A stretch of 47,494 nt of DNA from an uncultured Clostridia bacterium. GTDB lineage: Bacteria; Bacillota; Clostridia; TANB77; CAG-508. Both the position numbers and the translations under genes were made by a program. The DNA lies in contig CAJFRV010000017.1 in assembly GCA_904419495.1 (NCBI GenBank), forward strand, positions 1 through 47,494. Reading direction: 5' to 3'. The notes beneath the pieces are model-generated. The model did no database searches. It worked only from the letters and a program-made list of their open reading frames with translations, and was not told the DNA's origin. Below, one piece after another: positions 1-8,845 of this stretch (position 1 is the stretch's first letter; each line of letters begins with the position of its first letter).

Positions 1-111
1 CCAACCAACTTTGAGTTACATATCTATCCTAAAATAGCTAAAATCTAATATTTTACAGTCAATAGCTAAGATTGTAATCCCTGTCTTTAGCTATTGACAA
101 CATTGTGGTAC

Positions 112-309
112 TCATTCTTCTGTTCCAATGTCATTTAAGATAGCTTTTGCATTTTGGTCTGGCATTCCAAATCTTTGTGACAAATATCTAAGTGAAGCTG
201 CCAATTCACCATCTGGTCCACCATATTGTGATATGATTACTTTTGCAAGTCTTGGGTCTGTGCATTTAATATTTATTGGATATTGTAACATCTTATTATA
301 TGTCCACAT
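112..309 (-). pseudogene. cotJC: Truncated spore coat protein CotJC (N-terminal ~65 aa only)
   Basis: MWTYNKMLQYPINIKCTDPRLAKVIISQYGGPDGELAASLRYLSQRFGMPDQNAKAILNDIGTEE matches the CotJC/Mn-catalase-like N-terminus, then a stop where family members continue (GTEE-xAHLEM...). Directly downstream of cotJB. Confidence 0.8.
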
Positions 310-659
310 TAGTAATTCCCCCTTTCCCATGGCCATGGTTCTTCAAGCCATCTCCATTTATTGCAAGGATAATTGATTGTTAATGGACCATATACTTTTT
401 GGTATTTATCCTTTAATTCTTTTACTTCTTTACAATATTTTCTGTGCAAGCAAAGTGCTTTTTGATCATTTGGATGTGTATCTAAATATAACGCTAATTC
501 TGTTATAGCAAATTCATAGCATCTAATTTGCTCAGCCATTTCTCTTCTTTCATCACAATCTACAGTTCTTTCTACATCTTGCATTTGATTACAATACATC
601 ATTTCATTGTCTTCTTGACATCCACAATTTCTATTTTGATTTATTGACATTTGTTGCAC
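309..659 (-). CDS. cotJB: Spore coat protein CotJB
   Basis: C-terminal YGPLTINYPCNKWRWLEEPWPWERGNY typical of CotJB; lies between cotJA and cotJC. Confidence 0.88.
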   Translation of the reverse strand: MQQMSINQNRNCGCQEDNEMMYCNQMQDVERTVDCDERREMAEQIRCYEFAITELALYLDTHPNDQKALCLHRKYCKEVKELKDKYQKVYGPLTINYPCNKWRWLEEPWPWERGNY

Positions 660-1000
660 CCCTTTCCTATTGTATTGGTCATTTCAATATATTTAATTTC
701 TTCCATTGATTGACCCGGTGAATATGGACTTACTAATTCTGGAAAAATAGTTCCCATTTTTAGTCCTACACATGGTTTAAAAGTTCTATCCATATATTGA
801 ATAGGAACATAACTTTGTGCTAACATTGGATTTTCTGGAAAAACACTTAGCTCTTCATCAAATCCACAATCACAACTATTAGAGTTTTCTTCGTAAGATA
901 CAACATTATTACATTTTGTTTCCATTATTTCATTTTGTAATTCACATGAATTGTTTGAATAGTTGTTGTTCATACAATAGCATTTTCTTCTACTAAACAT
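641..1000 (-). CDS. cotJA: Spore coat associated protein CotJA
   Basis: PMLAQSYVPIQYMDRTFKPCVGLKMGTIFPELVSPYSPGQ is CotJA-like; AAAGGAGG RBS before ATG at 1000. Confidence 0.8.
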   Translation of the reverse strand: MFSRRKCYCMNNNYSNNSCELQNEIMETKCNNVVSYEENSNSCDCGFDEELSVFPENPMLAQSYVPIQYMDRTFKPCVGLKMGTIFPELVSPYSPGQSMEEIKYIEMTNTIGKGCNKCQ

Positions 1001-1101
1001 TTTAAAATTCCTCCTTTTGTACATTATATGTATAGTAACAAAAAAGGTTTACTTTTTTATTTATTTTATGATATAGTACTTCTAAAAGGAGGAATCAAAT
1101 T

Positions 1102-1488
1102 ATGGATATAAATATATTAATTAAAACTGCAAAAAGGGCTAGAGAAAATTCTTACTCTCCATATTCAAATTACAAGGTAGGCTGTGCTTTACTTACTAAA
1201 AGCGGGAAGATTTTTTCAGGCTGTAATATTGAAAATGATGGTATTATGTCTATTTGTGCTGAAAGAGTTGCTTTTACAAAAGCAATTTCTGAAGGTGAAA
1301 AAGATTTTGAATGTATTTTAGTTTTAGGTGGAAAAGAAGAATTACAATATACTTCTCCTTGCGGATATTGCAGGCAATTCATGTCTGAATTCTGTGATAA
1401 AAGTTTTGAAATTTATATGTATTATGATAATGATAAAATCGATAAAAAAACTTTAGAAGAATTATTGCCAAATAATTTTAATTTATAA
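1102..1488 (+). CDS. cdd: Cytidine deaminase
   Basis: YSPYSNYKVGCALLTKSGKIFSGCNIEN, CAERVAF and PCGYCRQ zinc-site motifs; AGGAGG RBS. Confidence 0.92.
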   Translation: MDINILIKTAKRARENSYSPYSNYKVGCALLTKSGKIFSGCNIENDGIMSICAERVAFTKAISEGEKDFECILVLGGKEELQYTSPCGYCRQFMSEFCDKSFEIYMYYDNDKIDKKTLEELLPNNFNL

Positions 1489-1585
1489 TTTTATATTTTA
1501 AAATTCAATTATTTAGATAAAATATCAATCTTTAAAAATATCTAATAAGTAATCAAATAAAAGTGGATTTTTTCCATACAATAAA

Positions 1586-1612
1586 AAAAGAGGAAAATCC
1601 TCTTTTTTTATA
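1586..1612. terminator. Bidirectional intrinsic terminator between cdd and pyk
   Basis: AAAAAAGAGGAAAATCCTCTTTTTTT hairpin between convergent genes. Confidence 0.75.
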
Positions 1613-1622
1613 CAGAATATTT

Positions 1623-3059
1623 TTATATTTTTGCATATACTCCTATAATTTTGCTATCTGAAGCGTTTGGTAATGTTTTTGGTCCACCTGATATAACAAT
1701 TCTATCTCCGCTCTCTAATATACCTTTTTGTTTAAGTTTTTCAATTCCTAACTCAACAACTTTATCAATATTTTCTTGCTTTTCAACATAAATAGGTGTT
1801 ACATTCCATACAATAGCCAATTGATTAAATGTTCTTCTATTATCTGTAATAGCTAATATTGGACATCCTGCTCCTAATCCTGCTAACTTTCTTGCAGAAT
1901 CTCCTGAGTTTGTATAACAAACGATAGCATCTGCTTCCATATTCATTGCAGTTACACATGTTGAGTATGCAATTTTTGTTTCAAAATCTGATAAATCAAT
2001 ATTATCATTGTTTCTAAATCTTTTCCAGTAATCTATTTCATTTTCTACTCTATTTGCAATTTTTACCATTGTTTTTACACATTCTACAGGATATTTACCC
2101 ATAGCACATTCTCCTGATAACATAATTGCACTTGTTCTATCATATATTGCATTTGCAACGTCACTTGCTTCTGCTCTTGTTGGTAATGGATTATATGTCA
2201 TAGACTCTAACATTTGAGTAGCTGTAATAGCTGGTTTGTTTGCTCTATTTGATAATTTTATAAATTTCTTTTGCATAACAGGTGGTTCTGTAAAGTCTGT
2301 TTCTGTTGCCATATCACCACGAGCGATCATTTGAACATCAGCATTCTCTACGATTTCCTCCATGTTTTCTAAACCTTCTACATTTTCTACTTTAGTAACT
2401 ATTTTTATGTCTTTTCCACCATTTTCGTCTAATACTTTTCTAACTTGATCAATATCATCTTTATTTCTAGTGAAAGACATAGCAACATAATCATAATCAT
2501 GTTCACAAGCTGTTTTTAAATCATTAATATCTTTTTCTTTTAAAGCTGGTAAACGTACTGCTGTTCCCGGTAAATTAATTGTTTTTCTACTTCCTAATCC
2601 ATTACCATGTACAACTGTACATACAATATCTTTATCTACAATTTCATCTACTACTAATTCAATTGCTCCATCATCTATTAATACTTTAGCACCCGGTTTT
2701 ACGTCTTTATATAATTCTTTATATGAAACAGATACTTTATCTTTATCTCCAACAATATCTTCATTAACTAATGTGAATTTTTGTCCGTCTTCTAGTTTGA
2801 TTTTTTCATTTTTTCCTGTAACAAGCATTCCTGTTCTAATTTCTGGTCCTTGCATATCTAATAATAAAGCTACAGGTACGTCCATCTCTTTTCTTAATCT
2901 GATTACTTCCTCTGTTTTTTCAGATTGTTCGTCCCAGCTTCCATGAGAATAATTAATTCTTGTAACATTTAGTCCCGCTTCGATTAATTCTTTTAATTTG
3001 TATTCACTTGCTGGTCCTATTGTTCCTACGATTTTTGTTTTTCTTAAAACTTCTTTCAT
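1623..3059 (-). CDS. pyk: Pyruvate kinase
   Basis: RKTKIVGTIGPAS, MIARGDMATE, ATQMLESM, PTRAEASDVANAIYDRTSAIMLSGE motifs. Confidence 0.97.
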   Translation of the reverse strand: MKEVLRKTKIVGTIGPASEYKLKELIEAGLNVTRINYSHGSWDEQSEKTEEVIRLRKEMDVPVALLLDMQGPEIRTGMLVTGKNEKIKLEDGQKFTLVNEDIVGDKDKVSVSYKELYKDVKPGAKVLIDDGAIELVVDEIVDKDIVCTVVHGNGLGSRKTINLPGTAVRLPALKEKDINDLKTACEHDYDYVAMSFTRNKDDIDQVRKVLDENGGKDIKIVTKVENVEGLENMEEIVENADVQMIARGDMATETDFTEPPVMQKKFIKLSNRANKPAITATQMLESMTYNPLPTRAEASDVANAIYDRTSAIMLSGECAMGKYPVECVKTMVKIANRVENEIDYWKRFRNNDNIDLSDFETKIAYSTCVTAMNMEADAIVCYTNSGDSARKLAGLGAGCPILAITDNRRTFNQLAIVWNVTPIYVEKQENIDKVVELGIEKLKQKGILESGDRIVISGGPKTLPNASDSKIIGVYAKI

Positions 3060-3312
3060 TTCTTATTCCTCCCTTATCATCTTAAAAACCATTTTGTATT
3101 ATATCATAGCTTTATAGTATTTTTCAATGTTTTTAGATATTTTTTACAAAAAAACTATAAAATATGCAAATATATCATATTTTAGTTAATAAAGTTATAC
3201 ATTTTACTTGCATTAGTTTTTATATAATTTCTATTTAATAAACTAGTATTAAGCTAAATTAAACTAATTTAATTAAATTATTCTATATTTATTTTGCATA
3301 AAAAATAGACAA

Positions 3313-3331
3313 AGGCGAGGATAATCCTCGC
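3313..3331 (-). terminator. Intrinsic terminator downstream of the 154-aa protein
   Basis: GGCGAGGA-TAA-TCCTCGCC perfect 8-bp stem followed on the minus strand by a T-rich tail. Confidence 0.7.
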
Positions 3332-3346
3332 CCCTGCCCGGAACCA

Positions 3347-3811
3347 TTATTCCTGATACGTCTCGATATAATTCTCAAAACGCACTTTCGTTGTAAGCAA
3401 ATCTTCCCGCGCTGCCAGCAGGACATTTAATTGCCTGCGTGCTTTCGGGATAATTAAATTAATTTCATTCGGTGCACACGAACATAACTGATGGCTTAGT
3501 TTCTCCACATACTCGAACTGGCGTACATGGAACTTGTGAAACACATATGCATCAGCTTCCTCTAAGGAAGGCTCTTTTGCATCCGGAACGGTAACCTCTT
3601 CTCCCTTTTCTCTTAACAGATAAGCCATATCATCAATGGCTGTCTCCACTCGAGATAACTCATTTGTTACTCTCTTTAAATAGAGCCTAGGGTTTTCAAG
3701 AGGCCAGTCTACCTGTGTTTTCTGCAATGGGCTGCCATACAGCTGATCATCGAGTTCAAAGTTATGCCCCGCGCATTTCCGTGCTACATGATAAATTCTG
3801 AATTCTGCCAT
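3347..3811 (-). CDS. Hypothetical protein, 154 aa, in an unusually GC-rich segment
   Basis: Full ORF with RBS (AGGAGG) and its own terminator; no family recognised. Confidence 0.7.
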   Translation of the reverse strand: MAEFRIYHVARKCAGHNFELDDQLYGSPLQKTQVDWPLENPRLYLKRVTNELSRVETAIDDMAYLLREKGEEVTVPDAKEPSLEEADAYVFHKFHVRQFEYVEKLSHQLCSCAPNEINLIIPKARRQLNVLLAAREDLLTTKVRFENYIETYQE

Positions 3812-3929
3812 AATAGGTTCCTCCTTTTAAAGAAAAAAAATTTTTAATGTACACTTTAATTATACAACTTTACATAAAAAAAGTCAAATTTAGTTTTTCT
3901 TTCTTAACTTTACACATTCTTCCAAGCTT

Positions 3930-4655
3930 TCAATTTAGTTTTATGATCGCATGCAATATTTTTTCATTTTCACTTTTTATAACTATAATATTCTCTCCAT
4001 TTTCTTTTGCATATTTACATTTTACAGTGTCTCCTAATTTTATTTGATTTTTATATTGTATTCTTATATGATTAAAAGGTCTTTTACTATATTCCTCCTC
4101 TGGTAAAGCTTCATAAGCCAAATATAAATAATATAAATTATGCATATGACCAATTACATCAATATCTCTTCTTCTGGTTGTGTAAAGCATCTCACTTAAA
4201 TATTCTTTTGGTTCTCTTATTTTTTCAATTTTCCTATCTTTAAAAACCGCTTTTTCCGTTTCTGATTTGTATCTATCTGCCATTTCCTGCTCTACTCTTG
4301 CTATCTTTTCTGTTTGACTATCTACTAATAACCATTTTGAAGTAGCAATTGCACACAAATTCTTCTTTTCATCATACACTTCAAAATCACGGTATGCATA
4401 AAACTTCTCAATTCCTCTAGACCATGTATGAATTTCAAGAATTTGTCCATATGTTGGTCTTTTTAGCACCTCTAATTCCCAATCTAATAATAACCAGTTT
4501 AAATGTGTCTCTTTAGTTGTATTAATACCAATTCCAACACTATCAGAATGATATGCTGCAATATCTTCTAAATATTCCAAAATAGCAATATTACTGACTT
4601 CATTTTTTGACCATACATCTTTTAATCCTATTTTAAATGTTTCTTTGTATATCAT
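3930..4655 (-). CDS. Acyl-ACP thioesterase
   Basis: MIYKETFKIGLKDVWSKNEVSNIAILEYLEDIAAYHSDSVG...LNWLLLDWELEV...RRRDIDVIGHMHNLYYLYLAYEALP: double-hotdog FatA-like family. Internal Met chosen as start (GGAGG upstream). Confidence 0.88.
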   Translation of the reverse strand: MIYKETFKIGLKDVWSKNEVSNIAILEYLEDIAAYHSDSVGIGINTTKETHLNWLLLDWELEVLKRPTYGQILEIHTWSRGIEKFYAYRDFEVYDEKKNLCAIATSKWLLVDSQTEKIARVEQEMADRYKSETEKAVFKDRKIEKIREPKEYLSEMLYTTRRRDIDVIGHMHNLYYLYLAYEALPEEEYSKRPFNHIRIQYKNQIKLGDTVKCKYAKENGENIIVIKSENEKILHAIIKLN

Positions 4656-4691
4656 GTTTTCCTCCTTGATGACTTTTTTCTCCGTCCCCAA

Positions 4692-5999
4692 CTAATATCC
4701 CGGTTTTTCTAATAATTTAAACATATTCTTTTTGTATTCTTCTACACCCGGTTGATTAAATGGATTTACTCCTAATATATTTCCAGACATAGCGCAAGCT
4801 TTTTCAAAGAAATAAATTAATTCTCCAATATTTTCTTCATCTAATTTTTCTAGTTCTATGACAATGTTTGGAACATCTCCTGATACATGTGCTTTTATCG
4901 TTCCTTCCATTGCTTTTTTATTGACATAGTCTAATCCTTTTCCTGCTAAATAATTTAAGCCATCTAAATTGTCATCATCTGGATGAATCGTTATATCTGA
5001 GTTTGGTGTTTTTATACTAATAACTGTTTCAAACAAATTTCTTCTTCCTTCTTGAATATATTGCCCCATAGAATGTAAATCTGTTGTAAAATCAACCCCT
5101 GCTGGGAAGATTCCCATTTGTTCTTTTCCTTCACTTTCTCCAAATAATTGCTTCCACCATTCTGTAAAATAGTGCATCTTAGGTTCATAATTTACTAAAA
5201 TTTCTGTATTTTTATATAGCTTATATAAAATATTTCTTACTACTGCATATTTATAACATTCATTATATTTTACATTAGGATCATCGTATCTATCTTGTGC
5301 CGTTTTTGCTCCCATCATTAATTTGTCAATATCTATCCCTGCTACTGCAATTGGTAATAATCCAACAGCCGTTAGTACAGAATATCTACCACCGACATTA
5401 TCAGGAACAACAAATTGTTCATATCCTTCATTTTGTGCAAGTGTCTTTAATGCTCCTTTTGCTTTATCTGTTGTTGCATAAATTCTACTTCTTGCTTCAT
5501 CTATTCCATATTTATTTTCTAAGATTTCTCTAAAAATTCTGAATGCAATAGCTGGTTCTGTAGTTGTTCCAGATTTTGAAATAACATTAACAGAGAAATC
5601 TTTATCACCTATATATTCAATTAATTCATTAATATAATTTGGACTTAAGTTATTTCCAACATATAATATTTGAGGATATTTTCTTTGTTTATTTGGTAAC
5701 ATATTATAAAATGAGCTAGTTAATGCTTCAATAACCGCTCTTGCTCCTAAATATGAGCCACCAATTCCAATTACAACTAATATATCAGATTCTTTTTTTA
5801 TTTTTTTTGCTGCTTTTTTTATTCTTGCGAATTCTTCTTTATCATAATTGGTTGGTAATTCTAACCATCCAACAAAATCTTTTTCATCATTTGCTCTTCT
5901 ATGCAAATCTTTATGTATATTTTCTACTTGTTCCTTGTATGTTAAAATTGTTTTTTGTGTAATTCCTGAATGCTTTAAGTTTAAACTGATATTTGCCAT
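4692..5999 (-). CDS. pgi: Glucose-6-phosphate isomerase
   Basis: [47 protein letters not shown] motifs. Confidence 0.97.
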   Translation of the reverse strand: MANISLNLKHSGITQKTILTYKEQVENIHKDLHRRANDEKDFVGWLELPTNYDKEEFARIKKAAKKIKKESDILVVIGIGGSYLGARAVIEALTSSFYNMLPNKQRKYPQILYVGNNLSPNYINELIEYIGDKDFSVNVISKSGTTTEPAIAFRIFREILENKYGIDEARSRIYATTDKAKGALKTLAQNEGYEQFVVPDNVGGRYSVLTAVGLLPIAVAGIDIDKLMMGAKTAQDRYDDPNVKYNECYKYAVVRNILYKLYKNTEILVNYEPKMHYFTEWWKQLFGESEGKEQMGIFPAGVDFTTDLHSMGQYIQEGRRNLFETVISIKTPNSDITIHPDDDNLDGLNYLAGKGLDYVNKKAMEGTIKAHVSGDVPNIVIELEKLDEENIGELIYFFEKACAMSGNILGVNPFNQPGVEEYKKNMFKLLEKPGY

Positions 6000-6109
6000 A
6001 TAATTACCTCTTTTCTTCTAAAATTTTCTACGGTCATTATATATATATATGTAAAAAAATTCAAGCATTTGCTTGAATTTTCATTGGAGACATGACAAAT
6101 TGTTTCAAA

Positions 6110-7255
6110 TCACTTCATAATCTCATCCATAACTTTTGCTAAGTATTTCATACTTGTTAGACATTGTTCTAATGTGTTTCCTGTTGCTCCTACTTCTATG
6201 ATATTTGCATATTTTCCTGTGTGTTGGTTATATCTAGATGTTGTTAGCATAATTGGCTTAAATAATCCCGGGTATAGTTCTTCTGCTTTTTCTTGTATTT
6301 TAATCGCAAATTTTAAGTTTTGATTCCAATTAGGATGCCATAATCCTCCTGCATTTGTTCCAATAACAAACATGATTTGTGCTGCTTCTTCATCTCCAAT
6401 TTTAACTGTTGGGGCATAATCACTTCTGCTTCCTATTGCATCTCTATGTAAATCTATAATGATATCTGATGGATTGGTTTGTAATAAACTCTCTACTGTT
6501 TTTAAAGAACTTGTATAAGAACCATTATATGATGGATAATCATGATAACTTGTATCATGAATAACATTATATCCATATTGTTGTAATTGCGTAGTAAGTT
6601 CTGTTCCAACTCTTGTTACAGTGAAATTCAAATCTGTTGTTCTATAATTTCCTGTTGGTGTATAAGGATAGGCTTCACTTGAAGTATAACTTTCACAACT
6701 ATGTGTATGAAATATCATAATATTTTTGTTTTCAATTGTAATATCCGGTGTTAACATTTCTTCAGTTAATTGATAATCTGTTTGATTTTTTATTTTTACA
6801 TTTCCATATTGTGTATTATAATTTTCTGCTATTGGATTGTTTGTAACTACTTCTGTTGTAATTCCCGTTTCTGCTAATTCTATATTTTGTTCTTCTTCTG
6901 TGTTTTCTGTTTCAACATCTTCTGATATTTCTTTCATATTTTGAATTTCGTCTATTGAACTGATTTGTGTTTCTAACATTGATTTTAATATATCATTTTC
7001 GCTCAATTTTTCTTTTTCCTTTTCATCATTACGATTAATAGATGCTACAACAGGAAGTGTAGCATCTAAACAAGATAATAAACTATGACTAGATAATTGA
7101 TTTGTTACATTTTCTACTTTTTGTGTAACCTCTTGTGTATTTTTCTTTGCCCCAGAAAAATAATTGGTAATACTAAATATTAATAAAATAAGTACAAATA
7201 TACATATAATATATTTTACGATATCCTTTAACCTTAATACTGCAACATTAAACAT
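6110..7255 (-). CDS. spoIIP: Stage II sporulation protein P
   Basis: N-terminal TM; IFHTHSCESYTSSEAYPYTPTGNYRTTDLNFTVTRVG, IIIDLHRDAIG, IEVGATGNTLEQ typical SpoIIP domain. Confidence 0.93.
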   Translation of the reverse strand: MFNVAVLRLKDIVKYIICIFVLILLIFSITNYFSGAKKNTQEVTQKVENVTNQLSSHSLLSCLDATLPVVASINRNDEKEKEKLSENDILKSMLETQISSIDEIQNMKEISEDVETENTEEEQNIELAETGITTEVVTNNPIAENYNTQYGNVKIKNQTDYQLTEEMLTPDITIENKNIMIFHTHSCESYTSSEAYPYTPTGNYRTTDLNFTVTRVGTELTTQLQQYGYNVIHDTSYHDYPSYNGSYTSSLKTVESLLQTNPSDIIIDLHRDAIGSRSDYAPTVKIGDEEAAQIMFVIGTNAGGLWHPNWNQNLKFAIKIQEKAEELYPGLFKPIMLTTSRYNQHTGKYANIIEVGATGNTLEQCLTSMKYLAKVMDEIMK

Positions 7256-7325
7256 ATACCTTTTCTCCTTTGTCCAAATTCCTATATATATGTATATGCA
7301 AAAGTTTCAAAAATATTATTAAAAT

Positions 7326-7779
7326 TTAACTATTTAAAAAATATATAGAAATATTTAAGTATGTTGCAAAAAATAGCCATAAGATATATGGAATTAGCAA
7401 GATTCCAGATATTTTGTTTTGTTTATAAAATTGACAAATCATACAAATAACTAATACATCTAAAATGATAATCCATAAGACAGATAATAATCTAAGTTGA
7501 AATACAAAAAATATAAATGTCCATAAATAGTTAAATAGTAATTGTCCATAATATAATTGTTTTGTTTCTTTTGGTACTTCACCTTTTTCCTTTAAAAGCA
7601 TATAGGATATTCCTATTAATAAATAGATAATTGTCCAAACAATTGGAAAAACAATTCCGGGTGGAGATAATGTTGGTTTCATTAAGTCATTATAATTCAT
7701 AGAGCCTGAAGTAATAATACCAACAATTCCTCCAATGATTAATGGTAATACTGTATGAAATATTTTTTTTGCCTTTTGA
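7326..7779 (-). CDS. tspO: TspO/MBR family protein (5' end probably extends past the ATG at 7700; no canonical start codon seen)
   Basis: PTLSPPGIVFPIVWTIIYLLIGISYML; in-frame upstream codons read INRNQKAKKIFHTVLPLIIGGIVGIITSGSMNYNDLMKP, a plausible TspO first helix. 5' boundary approximate. Confidence 0.75.
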
Positions 7780-7907
7780 TTCCTGTTTATATAAAATCCC
7801 TCCCTTCTTAATAAAAGGTATTTTCAAAAAGCAAATTTTATGATATACTATTAGGTAAATTTTGTAACTAATAATCTTTGTATGGTAGAAAAGAATGGAG
7901 GACTTCT

Positions 7908-8273
7908 ATGTTTGAATTACGGAGATTAGAAAAAACAGTAAACAAGTATCTTTATTTTTTTGAAAACGAACAAGAAGAGTTTAGAAATAACATTGATTTG
8001 TATATCGATGATTTAAAAGAACTCATTAACTATACAGATTTATATATATCATCTACTCAGGAAGAGTTAGATGCTTTATATAAAACCAATATCGACTTAT
8101 ATATTCTTACCCCTACAATTGTTTTAAAACCTTTGGTGTTTATTATTATGAAAATCTTAGAAAAAATGATAAACAAAAAAAGTAAGAACATATTAATCGT
8201 AAAGAAATGCCAACGGTCTTTTAAAAACTTCTTGGAACGTTTGGAAAGAATGAAATACTTGTGCGATTTATGA
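7908..8273 (+). CDS. Hypothetical protein, helix-rich
   Basis: ORF with GGAGG RBS before ATG at 7908; no family recognised. Confidence 0.6.
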   Translation: MFELRRLEKTVNKYLYFFENEQEEFRNNIDLYIDDLKELINYTDLYISSTQEELDALYKTNIDLYILTPTIVLKPLVFIIMKILEKMINKKSKNILIVKKCQRSFKNFLERLERMKYLCDL

Positions 8274-8297
8274 TATTTAAATCGCTCTTATAAAGGA

Positions 8298-8338
8298 TAA
8301 GGACCCTCAGAGCTTGCGCTCTTTGGGTCCCTTTCCTT
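8298..8338. terminator. Bidirectional terminator between convergent hypothetical genes
   Basis: GGACCC..AGAGC-TTGC-GCTCT..GGGTCC compound hairpin followed by TTTCCTTTT. Confidence 0.7.
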
Positions 8339-8743
8339 TTAGAAAAAAAGAAAATTTTCTAACAGGCTTTTAAATGCTGTTATTTCATTCATTAGCTCAT
8401 CTGGTACGCATTTTACATTTACATTTCTGTCATCATAAACCTCATACATAATGAAAGAATACAATATTGCCAATGCTATATTCAGTTTCCTCATCGAATC
8501 CATTTTCAGATTTGGCATAAGTATCCAACTACTTATTGGAACGCAATTCATTTCCATTTTTACAAAATCCAATCCTTGTAGCACTTCCACAAAGTTTACG
8601 AATGGTTCATACCCTTCTCTTTCGTCATCTGGTAATTTTTTAAGAAAAGTGTCTAGATTTTTTTCCAGCCGTTCCTTTTCTCTTTTAATGTTCTTGAGCA
8701 TTTTCTTTCTTTTTTTCTTCATTCTTCTTTGAGCTCCTTTCAT
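8339..8743 (-). CDS. Hypothetical protein with basic coiled-coil-like N-terminus
   Basis: Full ORF convergent with the previous one; no family recognised. Confidence 0.55.
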   Translation of the reverse strand: MKGAQRRMKKKRKKMLKNIKREKERLEKNLDTFLKKLPDDEREGYEPFVNFVEVLQGLDFVKMEMNCVPISSWILMPNLKMDSMRKLNIALAILYSFIMYEVYDDRNVNVKCVPDELMNEITAFKSLLENFLFF

Positions 8744-8845
8744 TTATAATATGACTCTTTTCTGCCTAAGCTTATGCTTTTGACTATATTATTATAGCAT
8801 AAATTTACATAATGAGCAATAGAGTGAATTTCATATATCATCACT

